The notes: a model not told the origin generated them from the letters alone. A stretch of 64,000 nucleotides of DNA from Cedecea lapagei (GCF_900635955.1 NZ_LR134201.1:310001-374000), one strand, 5' to 3'. Shown: positions 17,311-26,757, counted from the stretch's first letter. A program made the numbers and translations.

Positions 17311-18036
17311 TCAGAGTCTGAACTCTTCGCCCAGATAGACTCGCTTAACTTGTTCGTCTTCAAGGATTTCTTCCGGCGTACCGTGCGCAATCAGGTGGCC
17401 CTGACTGACGATATAGGCGCGTTCGCAAACCGCCAGCGTTTCACGGACGTTATGGTCGGTGATCAACACGCCGAGGCCGCTGTCCCGCAGATGTTCGATG
17501 ATGCGTTTGATATCGATAACGGAAATTGGGTCAACCCCGGCAAAGGGTTCATCCAGCAAAATGAATTTCGGGTTTGCTGCCAGCGCGCGCGCGATCTCAA
17601 CGCGGCGACGTTCACCGCCTGACAGTGACTGCCCGAGGTTATTGCGCAGATGTGAGATATGGAACTCTTCCATCAGCTCATTGGCGCGGTCTTCGCGCTG
17701 CTCGGACGTCAGGTCATCCCGAATCTGCAGCACCGCCATCAGGTTATCAAAAACGCTCAGGCGACGGAAAATAGAGGCCTCCTGCGGCAGATAACCGATG
17801 CCGCGACGGGCGCGGGCGTGCAGCGGAAGCAGGCTGATATCTTCCTCATCGATAATGATGTTTCCCGCATCGCGCGGCACGATGCCCACCACCATGTAAA
17901 AGGTGGTGGTTTTGCCGGCACCGTTTGGCCCGAGCAGGCCGACGATTTCACCGGATTTTACGGTCAGGCTGACGTCTTCGACGACGCGGCGGCCTTTGTA
18001 AGCTTTGGCCAGGTTTTTCGCGATTAAAGTTGCCAT
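17311..18036 (-). CDS. lptB: LptB, ATPase of the LPS export transporter
   Basis: Cytoplasmic ATPase that powers LptFG extraction of LPS from the inner membrane. 241 residues with Walker A GPNGAGKTT (about 38-46), Q-loop, signature LSGGERRRVEIARALA, Walker B ILLDEPFAG, and the switch His in ITDHNVRE. It sits six bases after lptA in the lptC-lptA-lptB set and 48 bases before rpoN. Confidence 0.98.
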   Translation of the reverse strand: MATLIAKNLAKAYKGRRVVEDVSLTVKSGEIVGLLGPNGAGKTTTFYMVVGIVPRDAGNIIIDEEDISLLPLHARARRGIGYLPQEASIFRRLSVFDNLMAVLQIRDDLTSEQREDRANELMEEFHISHLRNNLGQSLSGGERRRVEIARALAANPKFILLDEPFAGVDPISVIDIKRIIEHLRDSGLGVLITDHNVRETLAVCERAYIVSQGHLIAHGTPEEILEDEQVKRVYLGEEFRL

Positions 18037-18042
18037 AACGAA

Positions 18043-18594
18043 TCAGTTACTCTTTTTCTGTGCCGGCTGCTGGCCGTTTTTGTTTTGCAGCTGAGACGGC
18101 ACCAGCACGGTGGTGACGCGTTTGCCTTTCTCGCTAAACGCCTGCATTTTTTGATCTTTCACCAGATAGGTGATCTTGTCGCCGGTGATGTTGCTGTCCA
18201 GCTGTTCAAGATAGGCGTTTCCGGTCAGCACCACGAAGTCATTGGCCAGTTCATAATGCATGGTGGAGGCGTGGCCTTTTACCGGCTTACCGCTGTCCTG
18301 CATCTGATAGAAAGTGGCAGGGTTGCCGTAACCATCAATCACCTCTTTGCCCTGTTCGCCACCCGGACGGGTAACCACGACCTTATCGGCGTTGATTTTG
18401 ATGCTGCCCTGCGTCACGACGACATTCCCGGTGAAGGTCACGACGTTGCCCTGCATATCGAGAGACTGCTGGTCTGACTCGATATGAATCGGCTGATCGG
18501 TATCACCGGTCAGCGCCCAGGCTGACAAAGGCGCGGCAAAAAGCGAACCAAGCAGAACAAGTTTAAGGCTGAGTTTGTTTATTCTGGATTTCAT
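18043..18594 (-). CDS. lptA: LptA, periplasmic LPS bridge protein
   Basis: OstA-like beta-jellyroll protein forming the periplasmic filament between LptC and LptD. 183 residues starting MKSRINKLSLKL, with a cleavable signal peptide ending near LSAWA, then TGDTDQPIHIESDQQSLDMQ at the mature start. The frame opens seven codons further up, but this ATG matches the family. The gene overlaps the 3' end of lptC by 32 bases, as in E. coli, so it is translationally coupled. Confidence 0.97.
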   Translation of the reverse strand: MKSRINKLSLKLVLLGSLFAAPLSAWALTGDTDQPIHIESDQQSLDMQGNVVTFTGNVVVTQGSIKINADKVVVTRPGGEQGKEVIDGYGNPATFYQMQDSGKPVKGHASTMHYELANDFVVLTGNAYLEQLDSNITGDKITYLVKDQKMQAFSEKGKRVTTVLVPSQLQNKNGQQPAQKKSN

Positions 18595-19135
18595 AAGAGG
18601 TTTTAACCTTTTCAATCAGCTGTGCAGTTTGGCTGCGTAAGTTGCCACGCATTTTCAGGCCACTGGAATTAAATGTGGTGCCGTACAGGGTCACCAGGTC
18701 GTCCGAGGCGACATCCTGGGTAATTAAATTCACCTGTGCATTATCCGTCGTAATTTTACGTAACTGCGAATCAGGCGTTAGCGCAGTGACGACGACGTTA
18801 CCGTACAAATAAAGCATCTTGTCATCGGTAAGTTTGGCGCGATCTGCGTGAATTTCCCAGGTAGCGATCTTATTTTCATCGTACTGGGTCATCACGGGCC
18901 TGGTGAACCAGGAGATACCGGTATCCGAGAAATATTCAACGTGCTGGGCGATAAGCTTGTAGTTAAGCGCGCCCTGCGGGTTGTAGACAACCGTGGTGGA
19001 ATATTCACTCTGATAAGTCGGCGCATCGTTATTGACGGCTACGCCGGGATCGTCCCTGTCGGTCAGATTCAGGCCGATCAGGACTAAAACTGCGATGACG
19101 AGCAGGAAAATAACCCAACGTCTGGTTTTACTCAT
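18563..19135 (-). CDS. lptC: LptC, inner-membrane LPS transport protein
   Basis: Bitopic protein that accepts LPS from LptBFG and hands it to LptA. 190 residues: one N-terminal transmembrane anchor (about 7-24, RWVIFLLVIAVLVLIGL), then a periplasmic jellyroll domain with the conserved glycine strand LYLYGNVVVTALTPDSQL. It overlaps kdsC by four bases upstream and lptA by 32 bases downstream. Confidence 0.97.
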   Translation of the reverse strand: MSKTRRWVIFLLVIAVLVLIGLNLTDRDDPGVAVNNDAPTYQSEYSTTVVYNPQGALNYKLIAQHVEYFSDTGISWFTRPVMTQYDENKIATWEIHADRAKLTDDKMLYLYGNVVVTALTPDSQLRKITTDNAQVNLITQDVASDDLVTLYGTTFNSSGLKMRGNLRSQTAQLIEKVKTSYEIQNKQTQP

Positions 19136-19698
19136 ATGGACTGTCCTTTGGCCTCGTCAAGCTTACCTTGCGCCATCAGCAGCAGATCGCAAACTTCGCG
19201 TACTGCGCCCCGGCCGCCGCTTATTCTTGTTACGTAATCCGCTTTTGGCGTCAGTAATGGGTGTGCATCAGCAACGGCACAGCTTAAGCCGACCTGCGCC
19301 ATCACCGGCCAGTCGATCAGATCATCGCCAATGTAGGCCACCTGCTCCGGGGAAACCGTGACCTTTGAGAGCAGGTCGCGAAACGCCACAAGCTTGTCGG
19401 ACTGCCCCTGGTAGAGGTGGGTAATGCCCAGCGTTTCGCAGCGATCTTCCAGCAGCTTTGCTTTCCTGCCCGTAATTATAGCGACTTCAATCCCGGAGGT
19501 CAGGGCGCAGCGAATGCCATAACCATCGCGCACGTTAAAGGCTTTAAGCTCTTCACCGTTGTTGCCCATATAAATAAGGCCGTCGGACATTACGCCATCG
19601 ACGTCCAGAATCAGCAGGCGAATCTCTTTCGCCCGCGCTATGACCTGCGCGCTTACCGGCCCGTAGCAGGTATTCAGCAGCGCATCGCGGTTACTCAT
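19132..19698 (-). CDS. kdsC: 3-deoxy-D-manno-octulosonate 8-phosphate phosphatase
   Basis: HAD phosphatase removing phosphate from KDO-8-P in KDO synthesis for the LPS inner core. 188 residues with the HAD nucleophile motif LDVDGVMSDG (Asp32, Asp34), motif II in ITGRKAK, Lys in YQGQSDK, and motif III GDDLIDWP. The C-terminal GGRGAVREVCDLLL is typical of C0-type tetrameric KdsC. It follows kdsD by 16 bases and overlaps lptC by four. Confidence 0.98.
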   Translation of the reverse strand: MSNRDALLNTCYGPVSAQVIARAKEIRLLILDVDGVMSDGLIYMGNNGEELKAFNVRDGYGIRCALTSGIEVAIITGRKAKLLEDRCETLGITHLYQGQSDKLVAFRDLLSKVTVSPEQVAYIGDDLIDWPVMAQVGLSCAVADAHPLLTPKADYVTRISGGRGAVREVCDLLLMAQGKLDEAKGQSI

Positions 19699-19714
19699 TA
19701 AGGCTAATCCTTTT

Positions 19715-20701
19715 TTAAACTACGCCTGCGCGCAGCATGTCATGCATATGTACCACACCCAGCAACTGGTCGCCATCCGCGACCATAACCGAGGTGATAT
19801 GGCGAGACTGCATCAGGTTCAGTGCATCGACCGCCAGAGTGCCAGGACGTACGCGAATGCCGCCCGTCGTCATGACATCAGCAATGCGTAAAGTGTTTAA
19901 ATCAGCGCCCATATCGAACACGCGACGTAAGTCGCCGTCGGTAAAGATGCCTTCAATTTTCATCAGGTCGTTGCAAATGACCGTCATTCCCATATTTTTA
20001 CGGGTAATTTCAAGCAGCGCGTCGCGCAGAGAGGCCTCTTTGCTGACGTGCGGAATATCATCGCCCGTGTGCATAATATCGTTGACGCGTAATAACAGCT
20101 TGCGGCCCAGCGCACCGCCCGGATGGGACAGGGCGAAGTCTTCAGCGGTAAAACCACGCGCCTTCAGCAGGGCAACGGCCAGCGCATCGCCCATCACCAG
20201 CGTTGCGGTGGTGCTCGATGTCGGCGCCAGACCAAGCGGACACGCCTCCTGAGGGACTTTAATGCACAGGTGGATATCCGCCGCGCGGCCCATGGAGCTT
20301 TCGGGACGTGCGGTCATGCAGATTAGCGGCACCTGCAGACGTTTTAACACCGGAATGAGCGCCAGAATCTCATTTGACTCGCCGGAGTTAGAAATCGCGA
20401 TAACGATATCCTGTGCGGTAACCATCCCCAGATCGCCATGGCTGGCTTCTCCCGGATGGACAAAAAAGGCAGGCGTGCCGGTGCTGGCAAACGTCGCCGC
20501 CATTTTTTTACCGATATGACCCGATTTTCCCATGCCCATCACAACCACTTTGCCCGGGCAGTAGAATATCTTCTCACAGGCCTGCGAGAAATCGTCGTTG
20601 ATGTACTGGTCTAGCTGAGCCAGGCCTTCACGTTCAATATTGAGCACGTCTTTGCCCGCTTGTTGAAAGTCAAAACCCGGCGCTAAATCTATATGAGACA
20701 T
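19715..20701 (-). CDS. kdsD: D-arabinose 5-phosphate isomerase KdsD
   Basis: Interconverts ribulose-5-phosphate and arabinose-5-phosphate, the first step of KDO synthesis. 328 residues: a SIS domain (about 40-190; VVMGMGKSGHIGKKMAATF, HPGEASHGDLGMV, AISNSGESNEI) and two CBS domains (about 205-328). Start chosen at MSHIDLAPGFDFQQAGK; the frame opens 25 codons further upstream inside yrbG sequence. It lies between yrbG and kdsC in the same orientation. Confidence 0.97.
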   Translation of the reverse strand: MSHIDLAPGFDFQQAGKDVLNIEREGLAQLDQYINDDFSQACEKIFYCPGKVVVMGMGKSGHIGKKMAATFASTGTPAFFVHPGEASHGDLGMVTAQDIVIAISNSGESNEILALIPVLKRLQVPLICMTARPESSMGRAADIHLCIKVPQEACPLGLAPTSSTTATLVMGDALAVALLKARGFTAEDFALSHPGGALGRKLLLRVNDIMHTGDDIPHVSKEASLRDALLEITRKNMGMTVICNDLMKIEGIFTDGDLRRVFDMGADLNTLRIADVMTTGGIRVRPGTLAVDALNLMQSRHITSVMVADGDQLLGVVHMHDMLRAGVV

Positions 20702-20717
20702 AATTCCCGTTTCCGTT

Positions 20718-21695
20718 TTATCCGACGACAGGTGGCGCAACAAACCACAGCACCACAATCCATATGATAAACCCACATGTTAACAGAGCGCCCGCGAGCC
20801 TGCCGATTTGGCGCGGTTTGCGCCAGCAAAGCGCGGCAAAAACAGCACTTACCGCTAACATCAGCCAGTAATCCCGGGCAAATACCAGCGGATCCAGATG
20901 GCCTGGCGCCACCAGGGCTGGGATCCCGAGAACAAACACCACGTTAAAGATACTCGAGCCGATGATATTACCAATCGCGATGTCATCTTCGCCTTTGCGA
21001 GCCCCGGCAATGGCGGTAGCTAATTCCGGCAGGCTGGTGCCAACCGCGATAACCGTCAAACCGATAACCAGCTCGCTCACGCCAAAATAGTGGGCAAGCA
21101 CCGAGGCGTTATCGATGACCATACGTGTCGCCATCGGCATAATAACCAAAGCCACGCCCAGCCATAGAAAGGCGACGGAAAGACCGCCTTCCTGAGGAAG
21201 CTCCGCCAGCTGCTCACGCGTCAGGCTATCCACGCCCTGGCGCTCGGCAAGGCGGCCTATTCTAATGATAAACAGCAGATATAGCACTGCCATTATCAGC
21301 AGGATGACGCCTTCCGCCTGCGTTAGCTCGCCATCATATAAAAACAGGCCCGCGGCGGCGCTTACTGCCAACATTAGGGGCAATTCACGCCGCAGAATAT
21401 CGGAATTAACGGTAAATGGGTGCAGAAGCGCGGCAAGCCCAAGAATAAGCATGATATTGGTGATATTCGACCCGATAGCGGTTCCGACGGCTAAATCCAG
21501 CTGACCCTGGAGCGCTGAAGAGCTGGCAATGATGATTTCAGGCAGTGAGGTGCCTATGCTGACCACCGTCATGCCAATAATCAGCGGGGGGATCCCGATG
21601 CTGCGACAAAGGATTGCCGCGGCGAAAACTAATCGGTCGGCGCCATAGACCACCAGAAGTAAACCAATAATTAATAGCGCCGTAGCTAACAGCAT
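20718..21695 (-). CDS. yrbG: YrbG, CaCA-family Na+/Ca2+ antiporter
   Basis: Inner-membrane protein of the calcium/cation antiporter superfamily, 325 residues, about ten hydrophobic segments. The two inverted alpha repeats are visible as GTSLPEIIIASSSALQGQ and GTSLPELATAIAGARKGE, each followed by a GxxxGSxxxN element. Calcium transport by YrbG is weakly documented. First gene of the kdsDC-lptCAB block and divergent from mlaF. Confidence 0.93.
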   Translation of the reverse strand: MLLATALLIIGLLLVVYGADRLVFAAAILCRSIGIPPLIIGMTVVSIGTSLPEIIIASSSALQGQLDLAVGTAIGSNITNIMLILGLAALLHPFTVNSDILRRELPLMLAVSAAAGLFLYDGELTQAEGVILLIMAVLYLLFIIRIGRLAERQGVDSLTREQLAELPQEGGLSVAFLWLGVALVIMPMATRMVIDNASVLAHYFGVSELVIGLTVIAVGTSLPELATAIAGARKGEDDIAIGNIIGSSIFNVVFVLGIPALVAPGHLDPLVFARDYWLMLAVSAVFAALCWRKPRQIGRLAGALLTCGFIIWIVVLWFVAPPVVG

Positions 21696-21924
21696 GAAAA
21701 ATCCTTTCTTAAGGTATAATCGCCAATCCTGCGGGCCCGTAGGTTCAGGCTAAACGACCTTCAGCCAGAACCCGGCGATAAGTCTTAATTCTGACTTTAT
21801 GCGGTGGAAAAGTAAAACAAATGCCAGCTTTCGCTAACCCGCACAGGTAATATTCTGTAAAAATGATGGGTTGGAGCATCTCTTTAAGGCCATGCTTGTC
21901 GGCAAACATTAAAAAGGAAAGGCG

Positions 21925-22740
21925 ATGAGTCAGACTGAAGCGAATCTGGTTGAGATCCGTGGGATGAGTTTTTCCCGCGGGGATCGCCAGATTTTCGAGA
22001 ATATTTCTCTGACCGTACCGCGCGGCAAGGTCACGGCGATCATGGGGCCATCGGGGATCGGCAAGACGACGCTATTAAAGCTGATCGGCGGTCAGATCCA
22101 GCCGGACAGCGGTGAGATCCTGTTTGACGGCGAGAATGTTCCGGCGATGTCACGCTCCCGGCTTTTCACCGTTCGCAAACGCATGAGCATGCTGTTTCAG
22201 TCCGGAGCCCTGTTTACCGATCTTAACGTTTTCGAAAACGTAGCTTATCCGCTGCGCGAGCACCGGCAACTGCCTGAACCTTTGCTGCAAAGCACGGTGA
22301 TGATGAAGCTGGAGGCTGTAGGGCTTCGCGGTGCCGCTAAGCTGATGCCTTCTGAACTGTCCGGCGGGATGGCTCGTCGCGCGGCTTTGGCCCGCGCCAT
22401 TGCGCTGGAGCCAGACCTGATTATGTTTGATGAGCCTTTTGTCGGTCAGGATCCTATTACCATGGGCGTGTTGGTTAAGCTTATTTCCGAGCTTAACAGT
22501 TCGCTCGGCGTTACCTGCATCGTGGTCTCCCACGATGTGCCTGAAGTATTAAGCATCGCGGATTACGCTTATATCGCTGCCGATCGCCACATTGTTGCAC
22601 ACGGTAGCCCCGCAGAGCTGCGCGAAAATCACGACCCGCGCGTGCGACAGTTCCTGGACGGGATCGCCGACGGCCCGGTGCCGTTCCGCTATCCCGCCGG
22701 GGATTATCAACAAGATTTGTTATCTGGAACGAGGAGCTAA
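21925..22740 (+). CDS. mlaF: MlaF, ATPase of the Mla phospholipid transporter
   Basis: Cytoplasmic ATPase of MlaFEDB, which moves phospholipids between MlaC and the inner membrane to maintain outer-membrane asymmetry. 271 residues: Walker A GPSGIGKTT, Q-loop LFQSGALF, signature LSGGMARRAALARA, Walker B LIMFDEPFVGQDP, switch His in VVSHDVPE, and the C-terminal tail that contacts MlaB. Preceded by GGAAAGGCG six bases before the ATG. Confidence 0.98.
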   Translation: MSQTEANLVEIRGMSFSRGDRQIFENISLTVPRGKVTAIMGPSGIGKTTLLKLIGGQIQPDSGEILFDGENVPAMSRSRLFTVRKRMSMLFQSGALFTDLNVFENVAYPLREHRQLPEPLLQSTVMMKLEAVGLRGAAKLMPSELSGGMARRAALARAIALEPDLIMFDEPFVGQDPITMGVLVKLISELNSSLGVTCIVVSHDVPEVLSIADYAYIAADRHIVAHGSPAELRENHDPRVRQFLDGIADGPVPFRYPAGDYQQDLLSGTRS

Positions 22741-22747
22741 ACTGCCC

Positions 22748-23530
22748 ATGCTGCTAAATGCACTGGCCTCTTTCGGGCGACGTGGGATTAAAACCTGCGC
22801 TTCGTTCGGGCGTGCCGGACTGATGTTGTTTAACGCGCTGGTAGGGAAACCTGAGTTTCGCAAGCATGCGCCATTGTTGGTGCGTCAGCTCTATAATGTC
22901 GGCGTACTGTCGATGCTGATCATCATGGTGTCCGGCCTGTTTATCGGCATGGTGCTTGGGCTGCAGGGCTATCTGGTTCTGACGACCTACAGCGCTGAGT
23001 CGAGTCTCGGCATGTTGGTGGCGCTCTCCCTGCTGCGTGAACTTGGCCCGGTCGTTGCCGCCTTGCTGTTTGCCGGACGCGCGGGTTCTGCGTTAACGGC
23101 TGAAATTGGCCTGATGCGCGCGACCGAGCAGCTTTCCAGCATGGAGATGATGGCGGTTGATCCGCTGCGCCGCGTCGTCTCGCCGCGTTTTTGGGCCGGG
23201 GTGATTTCGCTGCCGCTGCTGACGCTGATTTTTGTCGCCGTGGGCGTTTGGGGCGGCGCGCTGGTCGGGGTTAACTGGAAAGGCATTGACGCCGGTTTCT
23301 TCTGGTCTGCGATGCAAAATGCGGTCTCCTGGCGGCTTGATTTGGTGAACTGCGTAATCAAGAGCGTAGTCTTCGCCGTTACCGTAACGTGGATTGCGCT
23401 ATTCAACGGGTACGATGCTGTTCCGACCTCCGCAGGAATTAGCCGGGCCACCACACGCACCGTTGTGCACGCTTCTCTGGCCGTCCTCGGCCTCGATTTT
23501 GTGCTGACAGCACTGATGTTTGGGAATTGA
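22748..23530 (+). CDS. mlaE: MlaE, permease of the Mla phospholipid transporter
   Basis: Integral inner-membrane subunit, 260 residues, starting MLLNALASFGRRG at the ATG seven bases after mlaF; the longer open frame overlaps mlaF and is not the family start. The conserved ELGPVVAALLFAGRAGSALTAE-like segment, with the coupling-helix glutamate (ATEQLSSMEMM), is present, with about five to six membrane segments. Confidence 0.97.
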   Translation: MLLNALASFGRRGIKTCASFGRAGLMLFNALVGKPEFRKHAPLLVRQLYNVGVLSMLIIMVSGLFIGMVLGLQGYLVLTTYSAESSLGMLVALSLLRELGPVVAALLFAGRAGSALTAEIGLMRATEQLSSMEMMAVDPLRRVVSPRFWAGVISLPLLTLIFVAVGVWGGALVGVNWKGIDAGFFWSAMQNAVSWRLDLVNCVIKSVVFAVTVTWIALFNGYDAVPTSAGISRATTRTVVHASLAVLGLDFVLTALMFGN

Positions 23531-23534
23531 GTTC

Positions 23535-24086
23535 ATGCAGACAAAGAAATTTGAAGTTTGGGTTGGTGCTTTTATGCTGGTAGCGCTGGTTGCCATTGTT
23601 TTTCTCTGCCTGAAGGTGGCTAACGTCACCTCGTTACGCAGTGAACCGACCTACCGGGTCTACGCCACCTTCGACAACATCGGCGGCCTGAAAATGAGCT
23701 CGCCGGTTCGCCTCGGCGGCGTTGTGATTGGCCGCGTGGATGGGATTGCCCTCGATCCAAAAACTTACCTGCCTCGCGTAACGCTGGATATTGAGCAGCG
23801 CTACAACCAGATCCCGGATACCAGCTCGCTGGCGATCCGCACTTCTGGCCTGCTGGGCGAGCAGTATATTGCGCTTAACCTCGGTTTTGACGACCCGGAA
23901 CTGGGGTCATCTATGCTTAAAGAGGGCAGCACCATTCAGGATACGAAGTCTGCGCTGGTACTTGAGGATCTGATTGGTCAGTTCCTCTATAAGAGCGGCA
24001 ATGGCGACAATAAGAATGATGGCGATGCCGGGGCACATTCTGCGGGGCATACTGAAGCCGCACCGCCGTCAGGCACCACGAATTAA
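23535..24086 (+). CDS. mlaD: MlaD, MCE-domain subunit of the Mla transporter
   Basis: Hexameric inner-membrane-anchored MCE protein forming the periplasmic lipid channel. 183 residues: one transmembrane helix (about 8-28), an MCE domain (about 38-115; VYATFDNIGGLKMSSPVRLG and the pore-loop region LLGEQYIALN) and a low-complexity hydrophilic tail (KSGNGDNKNDGDAG). Start set at MQTKKFEVWVG, four bases after mlaE. Confidence 0.97.
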   Translation: MQTKKFEVWVGAFMLVALVAIVFLCLKVANVTSLRSEPTYRVYATFDNIGGLKMSSPVRLGGVVIGRVDGIALDPKTYLPRVTLDIEQRYNQIPDTSSLAIRTSGLLGEQYIALNLGFDDPELGSSMLKEGSTIQDTKSALVLEDLIGQFLYKSGNGDNKNDGDAGAHSAGHTEAAPPSGTTN

Positions 24087-24103
24087 TTTAAGAGGAACGA
24101 GTA

Positions 24104-24733
24104 ATGTTTAAGCGTCTTATGATGGTTGCCATGCTGGTGATTGCGCCGTTTGCGATGGCGGCCGATCAAACCAACCCTTACAAATTAATGAACGAGGCGG
24201 CGCAGAAGACCTTTGACCGTCTGAAGAGCGAGCAGCCTAAAATTCGGCAGAACCCTAACTATCTGCGCGAGATCGTCGGTCAGGAGCTGCTGCCTTACGT
24301 TCAGATTAAATACGCTGGCGCTCTGGTGCTGGGTCGCTACTACAAAGACGCGACACCTGCGCAGCGTGACGCCTACTTTAAGGCCTTCGAAGAGTACCTG
24401 AAGCAGGCCTACGGCCAGGCGCTGGCGATGTATCACGGTCAGACTTACCAGATCGCCCCGGAGCAGCCGCTGGGTAACGCAGATATTGTGGCCATCCGCG
24501 TGACGATCATCGATCCGAACGGCCGCCCGCCGGTGCGCCTCGACTTCCAGTGGCGTAAAAACAGCCAAACGGGTAATTGGCAGGCTTACGACATGATCGC
24601 GGAAGGGATCAGCATGATCACCACGAAACAGAACGAGTGGAGCGACCTGCTGCGCACCAAAGGGATTGATGGTTTGACCGCCCAGCTGCAGTCCATTTCG
24701 AAGCAGCCGATTACGCTGGACAATAAACAGTAA
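24104..24733 (+). CDS. mlaC: MlaC, periplasmic phospholipid carrier
   Basis: Soluble shuttle between MlaA in the outer membrane and MlaFEDB. 209 residues with a cleavable signal peptide (MFKRLMMVAMLVIAPFAMA, mature from ADQTNPY). Ttg2D/MlaC features: LPYVQIKYAGALVLGRYYK and WQAYDMIAEGISMI. A good ribosome binding site (AAGAGGAACGAG) precedes the ATG, and the stop overlaps the mlaB start (TAATG). Confidence 0.97.
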   Translation: MFKRLMMVAMLVIAPFAMAADQTNPYKLMNEAAQKTFDRLKSEQPKIRQNPNYLREIVGQELLPYVQIKYAGALVLGRYYKDATPAQRDAYFKAFEEYLKQAYGQALAMYHGQTYQIAPEQPLGNADIVAIRVTIIDPNGRPPVRLDFQWRKNSQTGNWQAYDMIAEGISMITTKQNEWSDLLRTKGIDGLTAQLQSISKQPITLDNKQ

Positions 24734-25035
24734 TGGCTGAAGAACTGAGCTGGAAACAGGAAGGCAGCACTCTGCACCTCCACGGCGAGCTGGACGGCGA
24801 AACCGTCCAGCAGCTCTGGCGCCAGCGTGAGAAGGCGGTCGCCGGGATAACCACCTTTGAGCTTCGCGGCTTAACGCGAGTTGATACCGCGGGGCTGGCG
24901 CTGCTTATCCACCTGGTCGCTCTCGTCAGCCGTCAGGGGCGTCAGGTTGAGCTGCACGGAGCCAGCGAAAATTTACGGACGCTGGCCCAGCTTTATAACC
25001 TGCCAGAGTCGCTGCTTCCGCATCTGGCAGGCTAA
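24733..25035 (+). CDS. mlaB: MlaB, STAS-domain subunit of the Mla transporter
   Basis: Cytoplasmic STAS protein needed for MlaFE assembly and activity, 100 residues. Anti-sigma-factor-antagonist-like fold with the conserved DTAGLALLIHLV segment. Its ATG overlaps the mlaC stop by one base. Last gene of mlaFEDCB, followed by a terminator. Confidence 0.96.
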   Translation: MAEELSWKQEGSTLHLHGELDGETVQQLWRQREKAVAGITTFELRGLTRVDTAGLALLIHLVALVSRQGRQVELHGASENLRTLAQLYNLPESLLPHLAG

Positions 25036-25056
25036 TGATTTCAGCACGTTACTATC

Positions 25057-25090
25057 AAAGCCCTCGAACTGTTAAGTTCCGGGGCTTTTT
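25057..25090 (+). terminator. mla operon terminator
   Basis: Imperfect stem AAAGCCC...GGGCTTT with a central AACTgttAAGTT, followed by TTTTT, starting 21 bases after the mlaB stop. Confidence 0.8.
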
Positions 25091-25169
25091 GCTTATTTCA
25101 GCGGACGCCACTTTCCTCTAAGATGTGTGGCTTATTTCATCATTTATTAATCGACGAATAGATACCCCC

Positions 25170-25424
25170 ATGGAAAATCATGAAATTCAGACCGTGCTGA
25201 TGAACGCACTGCCCCTCCAGGAAGTCCACGTCACGGGCGATGGCAGCCACTTTCAGGTAATAGCTGTGGGTGAGTTATTCGCCGAGTTAAGTCGCGTCAA
25301 GAAACAGCAGACGGTTTATGCGCCGCTGATGGCGTTTATTGCCGATAATCGCATGCATGCCGTTTCCATCAAGACCTACACGCCGGAAGAGTGGGCGCGC
25401 GATCGCAAACTGAATGGTTTTTGA
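25170..25424 (+). CDS. ibaG: IbaG, BolA-family acid stress protein
   Basis: 84 residues, BolA fold; works with monothiol glutaredoxin Grx4 in iron-sulfur and acid-stress physiology in E. coli. The ATG at 25170 gives MENHEIQTVLMNALPLQEV; the open frame runs 15 codons further up without family match. BolA hallmarks are the conserved helix-turn segment, FQVIAVGELFAE and MHAVSIKTYTPEEW. It is separated from mlaB by a terminator and lies 53 bases before murA. Confidence 0.95.
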   Translation: MENHEIQTVLMNALPLQEVHVTGDGSHFQVIAVGELFAELSRVKKQQTVYAPLMAFIADNRMHAVSIKTYTPEEWARDRKLNGF

Positions 25425-25477
25425 ATCATTAGCGCAGGCTGGTGATAACGTATTGAATTTAAAAGAGAGCAGTTTCA

Positions 25478-26740
25478 ATGGATAAATTTCGTGTGCAGGG
25501 GCCGACTCGCCTGAGTGGTGAAGTGACAATCTCAGGGGCTAAAAACGCCGCGCTGCCCATCCTCTTTGCCGCCCTTCTGGCGGAAGAGCCGGTAGAGATT
25601 CAGAACGTTCCAAAACTGAAAGATATTGACACTACCATGAAGCTGCTGAGCCAGCTGGGTACCAAAGTTGAGCGTAATGGCTCCGTCTACATTGATGCCA
25701 GCGGCGTGAATATCTTTTGTGCCCCCTACGAGCTGGTAAAAACCATGCGCGCGTCTATCTGGGCGCTGGGGCCGCTGGTGGCGCGTTTTGGTCAGGGGCA
25801 GGTTTCTCTGCCCGGCGGCTGTGCCATCGGCGCTCGCCCGGTTGACCTGCACATTACCGGCCTGGAGCAGCTTGGCGCGGAGATTAAGCTGGAAGAGGGC
25901 TACGTTAAGGCTTCGGTCAATGGCCGTCTTAAAGGTGCCCACATTGTGATGGATAAGGTGAGCGTCGGCGCTACCGTTACCATCATGAGCGCGGCAACCC
26001 TTGCCGAAGGCAAGACGGTGATTGAAAACGCCGCTCGCGAACCTGAAATCGTCGATACGGCGAACTTCCTCAACACTCTGGGCGCGAAGATCAGCGGCGC
26101 GGGTACCGATCGCATCACCATCGAAGGCGTAGCTCGTTTAGGCGGCGGTGTTTATCGCGTTCTGCCTGACCGCATCGAAACCGGGACCTTCCTGGTGGCG
26201 GCGGCTATCTCCGGCGGCAAAATCCTCTGCCGGAATGCGCAACCTGATACCCTGGATGCGGTGCTGGCCAAGCTGCGCGAAGCGGGTGCCGAGGTTGAAA
26301 CCGGCGATGACTGGATCAGTCTGGATATGCACGGCCAGCGTCCAAAAGGCGTGACCGTGCGTACCGCGCCACACCCAGGCTTCCCAACCGATATGCAGGC
26401 GCAGTTCACCCTGCTAAACCTGGTGGCTGAGGGAACGGGCGTGATCACCGAAACTATCTTTGAAAACCGCTTTATGCACGTGCCTGAGTTAATCCGCATG
26501 GGCGCACACGCGGAAATCGAAAGCAACACCGTGATCTGCCACGGCGTAGAGAAGCTTTCCGGCGCGCAGGTGATGGCGACCGATCTTCGTGCGTCAGCAA
26601 GTCTTGTGCTTGCCGGCTGTATCGCCGAAGGGACAACGCTGGTTGACCGTATCTACCACATCGACCGCGGCTACGAGCGTATTGAAGATAAACTTCAGGC
26701 CTTGGGTGCTAAGATTGAGCGCGTGAAGGGCAGCGAATAA
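25478..26740 (+). CDS. murA: UDP-N-acetylglucosamine 1-carboxyvinyltransferase MurA
   Basis: First committed step of peptidoglycan synthesis: transfers enolpyruvate from PEP to UDP-GlcNAc. 420 residues. Lys22 (SGAKNAALP) and the catalytic, fosfomycin-reactive Cys115 (LPGGCAIGARPVDLH) are both present, so intrinsic fosfomycin resistance by Cys-to-Asp change is not indicated. The two EPT-type domains and the conserved RGYERIEDKL end are intact. AGAGAGCAG precedes the ATG. Confidence 0.98.
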   Translation: MDKFRVQGPTRLSGEVTISGAKNAALPILFAALLAEEPVEIQNVPKLKDIDTTMKLLSQLGTKVERNGSVYIDASGVNIFCAPYELVKTMRASIWALGPLVARFGQGQVSLPGGCAIGARPVDLHITGLEQLGAEIKLEEGYVKASVNGRLKGAHIVMDKVSVGATVTIMSAATLAEGKTVIENAAREPEIVDTANFLNTLGAKISGAGTDRITIEGVARLGGGVYRVLPDRIETGTFLVAAAISGGKILCRNAQPDTLDAVLAKLREAGAEVETGDDWISLDMHGQRPKGVTVRTAPHPGFPTDMQAQFTLLNLVAEGTGVITETIFENRFMHVPELIRMGAHAEIESNTVICHGVEKLSGAQVMATDLRASASLVLAGCIAEGTTLVDRIYHIDRGYERIEDKLQALGAKIERVKGSE

Positions 26741-26757
26741 GGCTCTTTCAACAGGAG